A DNA stretch of 64,000 nt from positions 62,001 through 126,000 of the forward strand of contig JANATG010000005.1 in assembly GCA_029449235.1 (NCBI GenBank), read 5' to 3'. This DNA comes from Linnemannia schmuckeri. Its lineage: Eukaryota; Mortierellomycota; Mortierellomycetes; Mortierellales; Mortierellaceae. The position numbers and the translations under genes were made by a program. The notes beneath the pieces are model-generated. The model did no database searches, had not been told where the DNA came from, and saw only the letters and a list, made by a program, of their open reading frames with translations. Shown one piece after another: positions 34,189-45,600 of this stretch (its first letter is position 1; each line of letters begins with the position of its first letter).

Positions 34189-34229
34189 TTTTTTAATAAC
34201 TCAGAACCCGTTTTTGAGTTACTAAAAAA
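34189..34229. repeat. Palindrome abutting the TIR element
   Basis: The arms TTTTTTAATAACTCA (34189..34203) and TGAGTTACTAAAAAA (34215..34229) pair over 15 bp with one mismatch. The element at 34234 appears to have inserted in the A run at the right arm's edge. Confidence 0.6.
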
Positions 34230-34233
34230 AAGA

Positions 34234-35175
34234 GGGTTAATCTATTCGACAACCCGGGTTGCTCGCCTTAATTGACAACCCGGCAGTCACATTTTGCAAA
34301 ATAATTTGGCAACCCAGTTGCCAAATTACACCCTTGATGCGCCTGAACCATGCACCTGTACCACTGACTCCCGATACACCTGCCATACCTCTGCACCCAA
34401 CCATCTGACCCCAACCACACCACCATCACCATGTAACTAAGCATACATTAATACCCTAGTTCGCCCGTACCATTAACAGTATCCTTTCTTGTCCCTTTCT
34501 CTCTCTTCACACGCGTGTGCCTTGTTCCCTATCTTGTTTCTTAAGCCCTTATCCCCATACTCTTGTCTTCTTCTATTCCCTTGTCCACACTCCCTTGCTC
34601 TGCTGCAATTACAATAGGTGCGGCTTCCCGTATAACTTTTGTTTGTTTTTTTTTTGGCAATTTTCTTTTGTGAGTGTTAAATGAAGTGCGAAGCTTCGAT
34701 AGCTTTTATGCCTCTGTGACCAAGTTAGTGTTCTCCATGACTTGAATAATAATAACGAAAAAAGGGGAGCGATTCCTTTAGGCTATCTGTAACTAGAGCA
34801 GAGCACGGGGTTATGAACAGGAGAATAGAAGGAGACAAGGATGAGGGTAAAGACAAGAATATATTAGGAACGGGAGAAAAGCTTAAGAACGGATACTGTT
34901 TATTTACAAAAAGAGAAGGAGGTGTTACTAGTGTCTAGAAGGCGTGGTTGTTGGGAAGACTGGAGGCAAAGTAAGATAACAGTCCTCGCTGCTATCACAG
35001 TATCCACAGCAGACACACTCATTCGTCATATACCACATAGCCTCCTGTTATATGGCAACCCGGGTTGAAAAATGAGAGTGGGTAGGGGGGTTGTCAAATA
35101 AGCAATGAAACTTTCCTAATAAGGAAAGGGTTGTCAAATAAAATGAGCAACCCGGGTTGTCGAATAGATTAACCC
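34234..35175. mobile_element. Non-autonomous DNA transposon (MITE-like), 942 bp, 31-bp TIRs
   Basis: Ends 34234..34264 and 35145..35175 are perfect 31-bp inverted repeats beginning GGGTTAATCTATTCGACAAC. A 9-bp direct repeat AAAAAAAGA flanks it exactly (34225..34233 and 35176..35184), as expected of a target-site duplication, though it lies in an A run. Subterminal copies of TTNGRCAACCC point inward on both sides: 34245, 34271 and 34305 on the left, and inverted copies at 35154, 35128 and 35088 on the right. Such arrays are typical transposase-binding sites. A perfect inverted repeat at 34304..34326 contains one copy. The interior has no frame above about 60 codons, so it cannot encode a transposase. 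The superfamily is unknown; 9-bp duplications suit Mutator-like elements, but that alone is weak. Confidence 0.8.
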
Positions 35176-35185
35176 AAAAAAAGAA

Positions 35186-35220
35186 GAGGCGCTCCCGGGG
35201 CTTCGCACCGGGTACACCTC
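35186..35220. repeat. GC-rich hairpin with B-box-like loop
   Basis: GAGG/CCTC and CCCGG/CCGGG stems enclose GCTTCGCA; the minus strand reads GGTGCGAAGCC, one base off a tRNA B-box. It lies immediately right of the TIR element's target duplication. Possibly another tRNA-derived relic. Confidence 0.4.
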
Positions 35221-35270
35221 TAGTAGAAGGAAAAGAAAACTCCTCCTAACCAAATGCCGGAAAAGAAAAG

Positions 35271-35344
35271 TGTTTGTACTCGGACTTGAACCGAGGACCG
35301 TCTGTGTGTTAGACAGACGTGATAACCAACTACACCATACAAAC
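35271..35344 (-). tRNA. tRNA-Val (AAC)
   Basis: A 74-nt cloverleaf on the minus strand. Acceptor GTTTGTA pairs with TACAAAC, discriminator A. D-arm contains TAGTTGGTTATCA. Anticodon stem TCTGT/ACAGA encloses loop CTAACAC with anticodon AAC. T-arm CTCGGTTCAAGTCCGAG is perfectly paired. An identical 74-nt copy lies at 49305..49378. No intron. Confidence 0.95.
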
Positions 35345-35480
35345 TCGCTAATTGCTTGATGTAACATCATTTCTTCTAACATCTATATTTAGTATGTTTT
35401 AATCTACCCTAATTTAGATATTAGTGGCGCTTACTATGTATAAAGAAATGGTCAAAATTCGCGAAATATTATTAAATAAC

Positions 35481-35553
35481 GCCCTCGTGGGAAAATGGAT
35501 ATTCCATCTCCCTCCTAAGGTGAAAGTTCTAGGTTCGAGTCCTAGCGTGGGCG
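35481..35553 (+). tRNA. tRNA-Arg (CCT), slightly imperfect
   Basis: A 73-nt plus-strand cloverleaf. Acceptor GCCCTCG pairs with CGTGGGC with one T-T mismatch. D-stem GGAA/TTCC is intact. Anticodon stem TCTCC/GGTGA has one mismatch; loop CTCCTAA gives anticodon CCT. T-arm CTAGGTTCGAGTCCTAG is perfect. A T8 run at 35559 fits a Pol III terminator. The two stem mismatches make it either a working but weak gene or an early pseudogene. Confidence 0.75.
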
Positions 35554-35825
35554 GATGATTTTTTTTGCCACGTTCTTCCTGCTTGTTGGCATCTCTTTAT
35601 GTTTCGTTGTCCTTCACTCATGCTAATGTCTCTGCAAGACTACATTTTGTCAGTGAAAGGTATGTTAGCTTTTTTTATTTTCTTTGCTCCAGTAGTCGTG
35701 CTTTTTTTTTTTTTCGATTGGCTGGTGTGGATTGGAGCTGTAATATTTTTTTTTTTTATTTTTTATTGTAAGTATAAACTCTCTAACTGACAGAAAATAA
35801 CAAAAAGAGGATGCGAGAGAGAAAC

Positions 35826-38800
35826 CTAGAAGGCGCGAGGATTGCATTGGATACCCGACTTACCACCCCCAATAATAGCAGCAACCTTGGGTCCAAACTC
35901 AAATGGACTACCGTTATAAATCACAACACCCGACGCCTCAACAGCATCCTTTGAAAGACCCACAATCTTAGCCAAGTTCCAGCTCACAAGTCCAATAGTT
36001 TCTTGCTCAGTCAATCCCAGATCGGAACGTGCCCAACCTGCAAACCAGGACAACTGTCGAAGGTCTTCAAACTCGACCGCCGACAGTCCTACCTGAACTC
36101 CGGCCTTGTGGAGTGCAGAGAGTCCTGTTTCCTTCGTGAGAGGTGCACCGGCAAGACAGCGTTGGGCGGTCCATTGGGAAGGGTTACAGTGGTAGGGTTG
36201 CAGAATGACACTGACGTTTTCTTTGGCCAAGTACTCGGCCACAGTCCAGGCCTCGGTAGCGCCCAAGAGAGCCAAGCGGATATGGGCACCCTGTTTCTCT
36301 AGTTCGGCCTTGATCTGAACAACACGGATGATCTCGTCGCGGTTGTAGACCTCGACAATCAAGGGACGGCTGCCTCGTGCGGCCTGAGCGAACACATCGT
36401 CGGTGTCGAAGACGCTGGAGAGACCCTTATGGAGAGATGAGCGGAGGAACTGAATCTGGGAGGAGATTGTGGGAAAGAGAGTCGATTTGGAGCCCTGGCC
36501 GATCCTGACGTGCAACGCAACCTGTTCCTTCAACACCGCATTCTTTCCTGACAACGCTATTCAATGGAGACAAAAAAGAGCGACGGTTAGTTCTTGCTAT
36601 TTTTTATTTTTATTTTGACTGAGCAATATGGAGAAAACAAGAGAAGATTAGGTTGAGACATACCATCTTCGGCGCCGGTGGAAAAGGCAACAGAGACACC
36701 CTGGACAACATGCTCTGAGAAAGGAGCAGTAACTCCAATAAGGACACCAGACTTGTAAGCCTCATTCATATGGTGTCCTCCAAACTTGAGTCCATCCGCT
36801 GCATTAATAACAATAGGTTGCAAGTTCAAGGCACCATCGCCCGTCCTCTGTTCAGGAGGGATCTCCAACAGACCAAGGAAGTTGGTACCGACAGATAAAA
36901 GCGAAGGCACGACAACACCCTCACCACCAAGTTCATAAACGGCTACATCCTTGTTCGAGTACCGACGGCACAGTCCAGAGCAAACAACTTCACCGTTCCT
37001 GACCACAACTACCAGCTCACCCTTGGCGCTAACCTCCTCGCCTTCTTCACGGATAATCTTTTTGATACCCGTAAAGACGGCATCCTTGGATTTGGCCGAG
37101 CATGCATCCTTGGCCTTGGGCACTACCAACTCAGGAGACTCCTTGAACTTCAAGGGTTCGCCTTGCTCCGACCAGTCTTCAGGATCGACATTCTTGATTT
37201 GTGCAATACCATCAATGTAGACCTGGAGAGGATGTGCGCCGAGAGAAAGAGGATGCTTCTCCCAGATGACCAGATCTGCATCCATGCCGACAGCAATCTT
37301 GCCGATTCGGTGTTCAAGACCCATAGCCTTGGCGGGAACAGAGGTCACAGAGGCCAGAGCTTGAAGTTCGGTCAGACCATAGTGGTGAGCCATTGCTGCC
37401 TCGTAGATTAGGTGCTGAGAGTCGATGATGGGATGGTCGCTCTTCAATGCGACGGCAATGCCGGCATCCACCAGGATCTTGGGCGACAGGACCGACGCTT
37501 GGAACGCCTCTTTCTTGTATCTGAATTTGCACGTCAAAAGAACAATCGTAAAATGGTAAATATAGTAAGCATTTTACCAGAAATTTAACAAAGCACGCGA
37601 AAAAAAGAAAAAAAATAGTACCCGAACTTGGCGGCAAAGGTAGCGACCATGGGGACATTGTTGTAAGCACGCTTGAGGATATCAGGAACACGATAAGCAT
37701 CCAAAGCATGATGAAAAGCCTTGATCTCAAACCGAAACTCGTTTGAATGGTCAACCATGGCCTCAATATCATGAGTCTCATAACAATGCACGTTAAGACG
37801 GACATCGCCTCGAAGCAGGGCAACCAAACTCTCGTATTGCAACTCCTCAGGGAATGGGGTCGCCAGACGATGACGCCCATACTTGGGCAACGCACTCGCA
37901 GCAACACACCAATCATCTTGTGCACGCTTGAGCTCGGTCGCCTTTGAGAACCTCTCGCGGAACAACCACCCCTCGCCCAGACGAGTGCTAGGCATACGAC
38001 TCTGGTGACCATACCGGCCCTTGGGGTTCTCGCCGCAGGCCATCTTCATGTAGCGCCACTTGTCCTTGTTGCCGTACTCGATGAACATGTCCTCGGTACT
38101 GAGCGTCTCGGGCAACCGCAGTTTAAAAGCATAAGCCTCTCCGCCCATCAGGTTGGCGGACCCTGGGAGGACAAGGATGCTGGTGATACCGCCCGAGACG
38201 GCGCGCTCTCTGGCCACATCACTGGGGTTAAAGCCATCGATGGACCGGGCAAAAGGGACTAGGGGCTCTGTCATCTCGTTAAAGTCGTTCGTCGCGTCGA
38301 GAATTGGCATGGAGAAGACTCCCAGATGGCTACATTTAAACAGTAGGTGAGATGAGTAAAAAGGAGTCAAAGGAGAAGGATGATAATCGTCGTTTAGTGT
38401 TTGTCAAAGAGCACATAAAGCAAAATTATGCATGAACATGAAAAAAGAAGAAAAACAAAGTTGCGCTCTGTTTACCTGTGCATGTCAACGATGCCTGGGG
38501 TAAGGATATGACCCTTCAAATCAACAACAACCGCGTCCTCAGGCGCCTCAACTGCTTCACCAATCTTCACAACAACCCCCTGGTCCACCACCACATCACC
38601 CTTGAAGACCTCATTTACACCATCGAAAATAAACCCATTTCTAAACACCGTAGGCTTGGTTCCATTAACAAACCGAGGGTTAAAAGTCCTAGTCTCGACC
38701 TCTGGGTATTGGTGCTTGTCCTTGCGATGGATCTGCTCACACTTGGCCAATCCATATTGGAAGCGTTCGGATGAGATACCGACGGTCTCAAAGTGGGTTG

Positions 38801-38996
38801 GGTGGTAGGACCATTCGTTGGAAGAGCCGAGCCAGAAGGAAGAGGCAGCGAGGATGGCGACGGCTGCAGCGGCCAAGAGGACGACGTTGCTGCGTTTGGA
38901 GAGAGCTTTTTTGAGGTTACGGGAGAAGGATGTGCCTGTCCTTGGGGCGTGGTCGCCCTCGTAGTCGTCCTGAGGGAGGTGTTGGTAGTCTGCCAT
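35826..38996 (-). CDS. Membrane-anchored amidohydrolase with a degenerate second amidohydrolase domain
   Basis: Four exons: 38476..38996, 37622..38329, 36664..37520, 35826..36556, giving 938 residues. A short cytosolic tail precedes a signal anchor (about 37-57), so the enzyme probably faces the lumen or exterior. Domain 1 (about 110-525) is a metal-dependent amidohydrolase: TPGIVDMHSHLG (His173, His175), KMACGENPKGRYG, NVHCYETHD (His355), AFHHALDAYR (His380/381) and LKSDHP (Asp438), then GKIAVGMDADLVIWEKHPL. Exon 1 ends inside the HxH motif, and splicing creates HSH. Domain 2 (about 575-938) follows the same order (VRNGEVV, VVPSLLSVGTNFLG, IVEVYNRDEI, AGVQVGLSAVEFED, LVSWNLAKIVGL), but every metal ligand is replaced. 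Substrate unknown; the imidazolonepropionase-like clan includes peptidases, deaminases and dihydroorotase-type enzymes. Confidence 0.85.
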
Positions 38997-39855
38997 GGTG
39001 GGAGGGGTGACAGGAAGGTATAGAGTGTGTATTTACAATGAGGAGTGTTTGCTTGTGTGAATGATATATACAATTGAAGGAAGAAAGAGGGTTGAAGAGG
39101 GCGTGAGTTGAGCGTGAAAGGGGAAAGATTGGTACAAACGAGGAAGAAAAAGAAAAAAAAGGCATTGATAACGAAGACAAATAAAGCAATGAAAAAAAAA
39201 AAAAAAAACGCGGCTTGTGTGTCTTCGTGGGAGTTTTGAGCCCTTGGTTTTTTTTTTTGACAATAGGTGAGTCCAGTCCATTTGCCCAAACCAACCATCC
39301 AATGCATTGCGCCGTTCGGATATCATTGCTTAACAGTCGTAACCAACTGTCATGGTCCACCCATCCACTCCTGTCCTGTTTTCGCTGCAAACGTACAAAA
39401 CTGGAAGGAAAGTCATGCGCGCGTTTGGTTTCAGTGGTTCCTGAATCTCATACAAAGCATTACTTTCCTCGCATCAGCTCCCGCTCGCTGCTCTTCATCA
39501 AGAACAACGAAACAACGCAACAACGGTCAACGGTAAAATATTCCCATTACAAAAGTAAACTCGCTCGCAATAAAAAAATGAATAGACCCTACCAAATGAG
39601 GAAGCCATGCTCCTTCCTAAATTTGTGTCATAGCGCCGGGAGGGTTGTTTCTCTCACCTATTTTTCTCACCAAACACCGAAGACACAGAGTGAGCGGGAA
39701 TCAGGATTCAGGGTCTGTCGGCCACAAGAAACGATTGCAAGCAATCGGAAACTCAAGCTCGTCATTTTTCCATCTATCTCACTTCAATCGTAAAAAAGAT
39801 AGTCAAGTCGTACGATGATATGTAAGTCAAATTTTTATTACTTTTGGCGCGCCAA
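38997..39855. promoter_or_regulatory. Amidohydrolase promoter and 3' end of the palmitoyltransferase
   Basis: 859 bp between two minus-strand genes. It contains an A run near 39190 and pyrimidine-rich sequence on the minus strand just upstream of the amidohydrolase ATG. A 192-codon plus-strand frame at 39215 shows no family resemblance and I do not call it. Confidence 0.4.
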
Positions 39856-42227
39856 CTATTCCCGTGGTTCCATTCGAGGCGAAGAATGGGGTGTAGGAAG
39901 AGACCGTCCAAGACTGCCTATGCTGGACTCACTCTCCTCACTCGTCCTCGGCTTGGCCCACCCGCTGCTCGACGACGGAACCGCCAGTGACAATGTCGCC
40001 GTTGGTAGAGTCGAGTACGCCAATCCTGGAATAAGCGTCGACTGACTAGACACTTCGTCCGTTGCTCTTGAACCATACCCCCGGTTACCCAGAGGTCTCA
40101 CTGGAGGCTGGCCATAACCTGTCTGTGGTGCCGCCACCAGTCTCTCATAAACGCGTTCACTGTAGACCTCATGAATGCCATCTCCTGGCGTATTTGCATA
40201 CGGCACTACATCGAGTATTTAAGAGCAAGACAAACAAAGAGTGAGTAACGCACAATTGCCCATAGTGTTACAAAAAAGAGACCACTGTTGAGCAGCACAC
40301 TTACGAAACCACAGCCACCAGGATGGACCCATGATTCCCTTCCAGTTGGCGTTCCAGGAGCCTCGATCCCATATGCTTTCGCCAGGCTGCACTAAGACGA
40401 CGTTGAATCTGGGAGGTGCGACACCGGGAGCGTACATCGACGCAGGGCTCACATTCCTGTACTGAACGCGAATAAAGGTGCTCCTGGCATCCTGTAGCGA
40501 CTCGATGGTGGTCCGGTTATTAAGAATATAAATTGTATGGGCCGCTGTCAAGGGCATGATAAACACAGCCAGGAAAAACGATAGCACAGTAATCACTGCC
40601 CACTGCACATCAAATACACAATCGGATGGGTGTCGTAGACTGTCAGGTTGTATCCAGGTGAAGAAGCTGTTTTGCTCACATCGAGAATAGGCCGTGACAA
40701 GAATCGGGATAGTGGTGCTGATGACCCAGATCGCCAACAGTGAGGCGTATAGGATGAACAGATAAAAGAACTTTAAGTTGTTGTATCCAATGCAGCTGTT
40801 GACCCATGGGCAATGGTGATCCATCCTGAGCACACACTGGTCGCATTCCTTGCAGTGATGGCAGCGGTCCGGCTTGACAACCTGACACAGGTCGCACCAA
40901 CGGGGGCTGCCATCCTTCTTGGAGATGCTTAGCGTCGCAGCAGGTGCTTCGTATGCTGCTTCGATATCCTGTGATTGTCCCTGTCCATCAGGACTGTTGA
41001 GTGAAGTTGACTGTTTCATAGCCTGGTATCTTGCGAACAAGGTCGACTGGTCTTCTGGTTGTGTTGACTGTAGCAACGGTGTAGTATCGTTAACAGGCTG
41101 ATGCGCAGGATGGCCACTGTTGATCCTGCTCGAATTAGAGGTGTCCCCTTTTCCTGCAGGTTGTGCTCGGTATGGAGTCGTAGTGGGCGGGACAGTAGGT
41201 GATGAATTTCGTTTCGGCGGCTATAGAAGGTTAAAAAAAGTGGTTACAATTAATTCTTGATTACTTAGTGTTATGCCAAGAAAAAATGCTGAACAATGAA
41301 AATGGCGGACATCGCTCTTGAACCGGACATCTTACTTACCTTCAAGGGGGTTCCTGGGTTATTAAATATTGTGCGGGCATACGATACATAGAACAGGAGC
41401 GCAAACACATTGAACACACACAAGTAGATTCCTAATGAAAAGCGATGAAGAACAAAATATCGACACAGTTGTTGATCAGATCCTCCCGCTTTGTAACAGT
41501 TTGTTCCATTGTTAACGATAGCGAGCTATTTCCTTTATCCATGTCGCTCTCCAATTGCCGCTGTAATATACCTGCTTGAACGGGCTCGTTGAGAAAATGA
41601 AGGATATAACCCACTATCAAGTGCGGGTAAAGGGGTGAAGAAAAAGGTCAAAAGACAGTCGGTACTGGTTGGGCAATTGAGGACGAGTCGGTGTGTCCTG
41701 GAGGAAGGAGTTGAAACGGCAACGACATCAACAATAACAGCAACGGTGACAACAGGCGACTTACTGCAGAGACGAACGTTGTAGACGTAAACAATATAGC
41801 CCACCAACGAGCCCAAAGCAATTGGTAGTAACCGCACGACAAGGTCAGAAATAAAGCTTGAGTCGGAAGAGTTGCGGCGACTGGACCGGTCGTTATTATT
41901 AGAATTGTTGTTCTCGTTGTGGCTGTTCCGAAGGGAATCATTTGCGGCAAGGGTTGCGGCGAGTTGTCCTGCGGTCATGGTGGTGAAAGCGTTGGATGAG
42001 GATCCAGTCATGGCGGTGTTTGGAGCCAAGGCTGACGGATGGACCTTGTAGCCACCAATTTCTAGTGCGACGGCTCCTGATGATGTAGTTGTTATTGTTG
42101 ATGCTGTTGCTGTTGGAATGGAGGGCGCTGTAGTAGTTGTAGTTGTTGTTGTGGTTGATGGGGCAACGGTCCTGTAGGGTTCAATGTCGTGTCCGTTGCC
42201 CTGTCCTGGAGGATGCAGGCCAGACAT
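39856..42227 (-). CDS. DHHC-type protein S-palmitoyltransferase
   Basis: Transfers palmitate from CoA to cysteines of membrane proteins. Five exons: 41765..42227, 41572..41613, 41340..41431, 40305..41220, 39856..40205, giving 620 residues. A Thr/Ser/Asn-rich disordered N-terminus of about 130 residues leads to two membrane helices (LLPIALGSLVGYIVYVYNV and GIYLCVFNVFALLFYVSYAR). Next come TIFNNPGTPLK and the cysteine-rich catalytic domain: CDLCQVVKPDRCHHCKECDQ, then MDHHCPWVNSCIGYNNLKFF with the acyl-accepting Cys. Two more helices follow (FILYASLLAIWVISTTIPIL and VITVLSFFLAVFIMPLTAAH). The region after helix 4 has IWDRGSWNANWKGIMGPSWW, like Pfa3-type vacuolar enzymes; the subfamily is tentative. 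Start at 42227 is the first ATG after a non-conserved, hydrophobic upstream stretch; an in-frame upstream start at 42362 would add 45 residues. Confidence 0.9.
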
Positions 42228-42609
42228 GGCCAGTATTTGCTTGGTCGCGATTGAGACAGGCGGGTGTGAGAATTTGAGGATGTTAGGAGGAAGAAAGAGA
42301 AAGGAGGAGAAAAAGATGGAAACGAGTGGGTGGTGGGGATGAGGTTGGCTGAAAATAAACAATAAGCGGCGAGGAAGGAGGGTAGGGAGCAGACAAGAGA
42401 AGAAAGGGGTGGAAAACGAAAAGAGGTCTGGTGGTGTGGAAAAGAAACAAGGCAGCGGACTGCAGCATAGAAAAAAAAAGAGATGGTAAACAGGCTGGTC
42501 GATTATTGGCTGCGAGCAAGCTGGAACGAACAGGATTTATCATCGATTGTGTGGACTGTGCGATGGTCCATCAGCAATCAAAATACACACAAACGCACCA
42601 GATGCATGC
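42228..42609. promoter_or_regulatory. Palmitoyltransferase promoter, Rdh54 3' end
   Basis: 382 bp between two minus-strand genes. Pyrimidine-rich on the minus strand next to the palmitoyltransferase start. No other feature. Confidence 0.4.
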
Positions 42610-45600
42610 TCAAAAGTCCACTTCAGTAGCGACAGTCGAAGATGCAGCAGCAACAGCAGCAGCAGCAGATCGGAGAAAAACAAAGCTGACAACACCACCC
42701 TCACGGATCCGTCTTCCCTCCACCTTCACATCCTCATCATCGTCACCCTCGTCACTCCCCTCAACATATTCCTCCTGATCACTCTCAGCAGTAGTCTCAT
42801 GCTTCTGCTTTGTGCCTGTCGTGTTTGTAAGCACCTTCCACAGGATCCGATCCCGCACAGACACCTCTGGCTCAATGGGGTCTTTGCCCTGTTGCCGAAC
42901 CATCCTCCTCCAAGAATCCACCTCGATATGTGCCCATTCCTTCAGCAACTCCTTCTTGACCTGTTCAGCTGAAGGTTCATCCAAGAAGCGAGCCCGCTTG
43001 TCTTGCTGCCTTGTACCAAGTGTCACAGAGCGATTATGCGCTGACACAATGGAGGTGGAGGAGGTAGCACAGTTGCAGCTAAGAAGTGAATGAGTCAGGC
43101 AGGCCTCATCTTCATGAAACGTAAACAGGTCCCTCAGCTCATCCCTCGAGAACTTGTCCAGGCGCTCTGCCGCCTTACCATCCTACGCGCCGCAATTGGA
43201 AATAGTGGTGATATGAGTTAGGATGAACCCGATCTGGCGCACAAGAACACAAACAAAACAAAGCATAAACAGAGAAGGAAACTAAAAGGAGAGGAAGAAC
43301 TAGAAATGGATATGAAAAGGAGGATTGAACCTGGTTCGTACCATAAGAGCGTCACTGAGGCCAATCTTAGTCATTTGGCGCTGATACATTTTTTCTTCAA
43401 TCGTGCCAGATCTATGGACATGAAACAACGATAAAAAGGGCCAGTCATTACTATAGGTGCCAAACGCGAAGAAAAAAAGACAGGGACGCTAAGCCGAAAC
43501 TAAGTCAGGGATCACTTACAGGAGTAGCCGGTAGATGAAAACAGGCCTCTGTTGACCCTCCCTGTGAATACGAGCCATCGCCTGCTGGTCCACGCTTGGA
43601 TTCCTATAACAAACGACGGCAAAGAAGGTCGAGGTGTCAGTGGTTGCTCAATTGAGGCATGCTTGCTCACAGTCCTCAATCCAAACCAATTGCCTACCAT
43701 TCGATATCAAACATAATCTATGTCGTGAGGCAGCGTACATATAGGAAAATATCATGAAAGGTTAGCATGGACAAGGAGGCAAGCGCAGTCGACATAATAT
43801 GGGGCGACAGCATTATGGAATGGTAGAACTCACCAGCCGAGATGCTCCGATCAGATTCAAACCGACGCCACCAGATTTCGCGCTAAGCAAAAACACAACT
43901 TTGGAACAAACACCATGCTGTTAGTTCATGGAAGGCGTCGCTGAGGTGACCATGAAGTGAGGCAGTTAACTTGTGCTTACACTGTTGGCAAGATGGAGAA
44001 TTGAACTTGTCTACAAGCTCCTGACGCTTCTGAGCAGGTGTAGATCTATTGACAAAGACAGACTGACAGTCAGTGATGACATAAACTACAAGAACCAGCA
44101 TGGAAGACCAATAAGTGACTATACATACCCATCAAGGCGCAAAAACTTGTACTGGCGTTGGATGCACATGTCTTGCAAGATGTCGAGCGTTTGTGTGAAG
44201 TTTGACACCAAGACGACGCGCTCAGCTGTGTTCTCTCTGAGAGACTGAAGCAGCGAGTCAACAAAGTTCAGTTTCCCTATGGGGTATAGTTTGCATCATA
44301 AAAGTGAAGGCGTGAGCTGGCGATTCAGTCTTCCAGTGAGCGTTGATCAAGTTCTTTCAATCCGCCACGTGTCTTACCTCCGATCCATGAGCTGTCGGGG
44401 TAGTCTGCATAGTTTTGTTGGATCATCAACTTGGTACCACTGTAAAGCCCTGTCGCATCAGCGTCGTCCTCTTGCTGCAAGGTAAAAAAAGTGGTAGGAG
44501 TCAGCAATGGTAGGCTGCAATATTCAACGAATGCTCTGTACAGCGGCGTTCAAGATGGCTGCCATACCTCTGATGAGTCCAGAACTAGTCGCGGAGAGTT
44601 GCATAGCTTTCGCAAAGCAATGATGCAACCTAGATGGCGAGTGCCATCCATCGACAAGCAGCTCTTGAGGAACGGCGAATCAAGCATATGGCGGTAGATA
44701 GCCCGCTGAAGCATAGACGGGCGACAAAATACAACCGCCTCAGCTATAATATAAAAACACAAGGAGTAGCCATTAGGAATGAGTTTAGACTTACTCGCCA
44801 CTTGTGCGTTTACGCGAACTTATACAGGAAGGCGTGTCTCATGTACATTTTGGTGGGAGGAACTCATCGTTGACCTTGGCAGTTCGTCGAAGAATGAACA
44901 GCCCAGTCAGGCGCGTCAGCTATGAGAAAAAAAAATCATTGGATATCAGTTTTGTCACCACTACTTGAGGCTGTCGTGTTCAACCAATCATTCATCAATG
45001 ACACATACCTCTCGCGATCTATTGTATGCAAATAAAAATGCGCATTAGTTCATTTAGCTTTCAAGGTGACTACTCACATGCACATCGCCTTTCCAGTCGA
45101 ATTAAACACGGTACCTCTCTAGACCTAAAGCAGCCTCTGCTTTGGAACAATCAGGCTGTCTCGAGCGGACGATAGGGTCCTCAAACACCTTCTTGAACAA
45201 ACCATAATTGTCGAAGAGTTCGGGGTTGACAAAGTCAATCATCGCAAAGAACTCTCCCAGGTCGTTCTGGATCGGCGTGCCCGTTAGTATGATCCTCCTC
45301 TTCGTAGACAACGACCGAATAGCCTGTGCAGTCTTAATGTTTGCTGTCTTCAATCTGTGTCCCTCATCGCAGACAATCAGATCTAGGCTCACGTTCTTTA
45401 TCTCTTCCTGTACAGTTCTCAACTAGAAGTTTCAACATCAAAGGAAAACGGACAATGTGAGATTTGTGATCGCGCGCACAGACTCTACCACAACACAGGA
45501 GGCTGATCGCACGCGGTACCTTTTCGTATCCGATGATCATGACGGAAAACACCTTCCCCAAAGTAAAGTCTGTGATGGACGACTTAGAGTCTACAGCAAG

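Noticed and set aside
34141..34200. TTAGGG-like runs suggesting a telomere remnant
   Set aside because: Only scattered TAGGG/CAGGG amid T runs, with no regular 6-mer array.
30553..35825. Possible hidden protein gene, CRISPR array or rRNA in the gene-free block
   Set aside because: No frame with conserved motifs, no regularly spaced direct repeats, and no rRNA-like sequence. A CRISPR is not expected in a eukaryotic nuclear genome.
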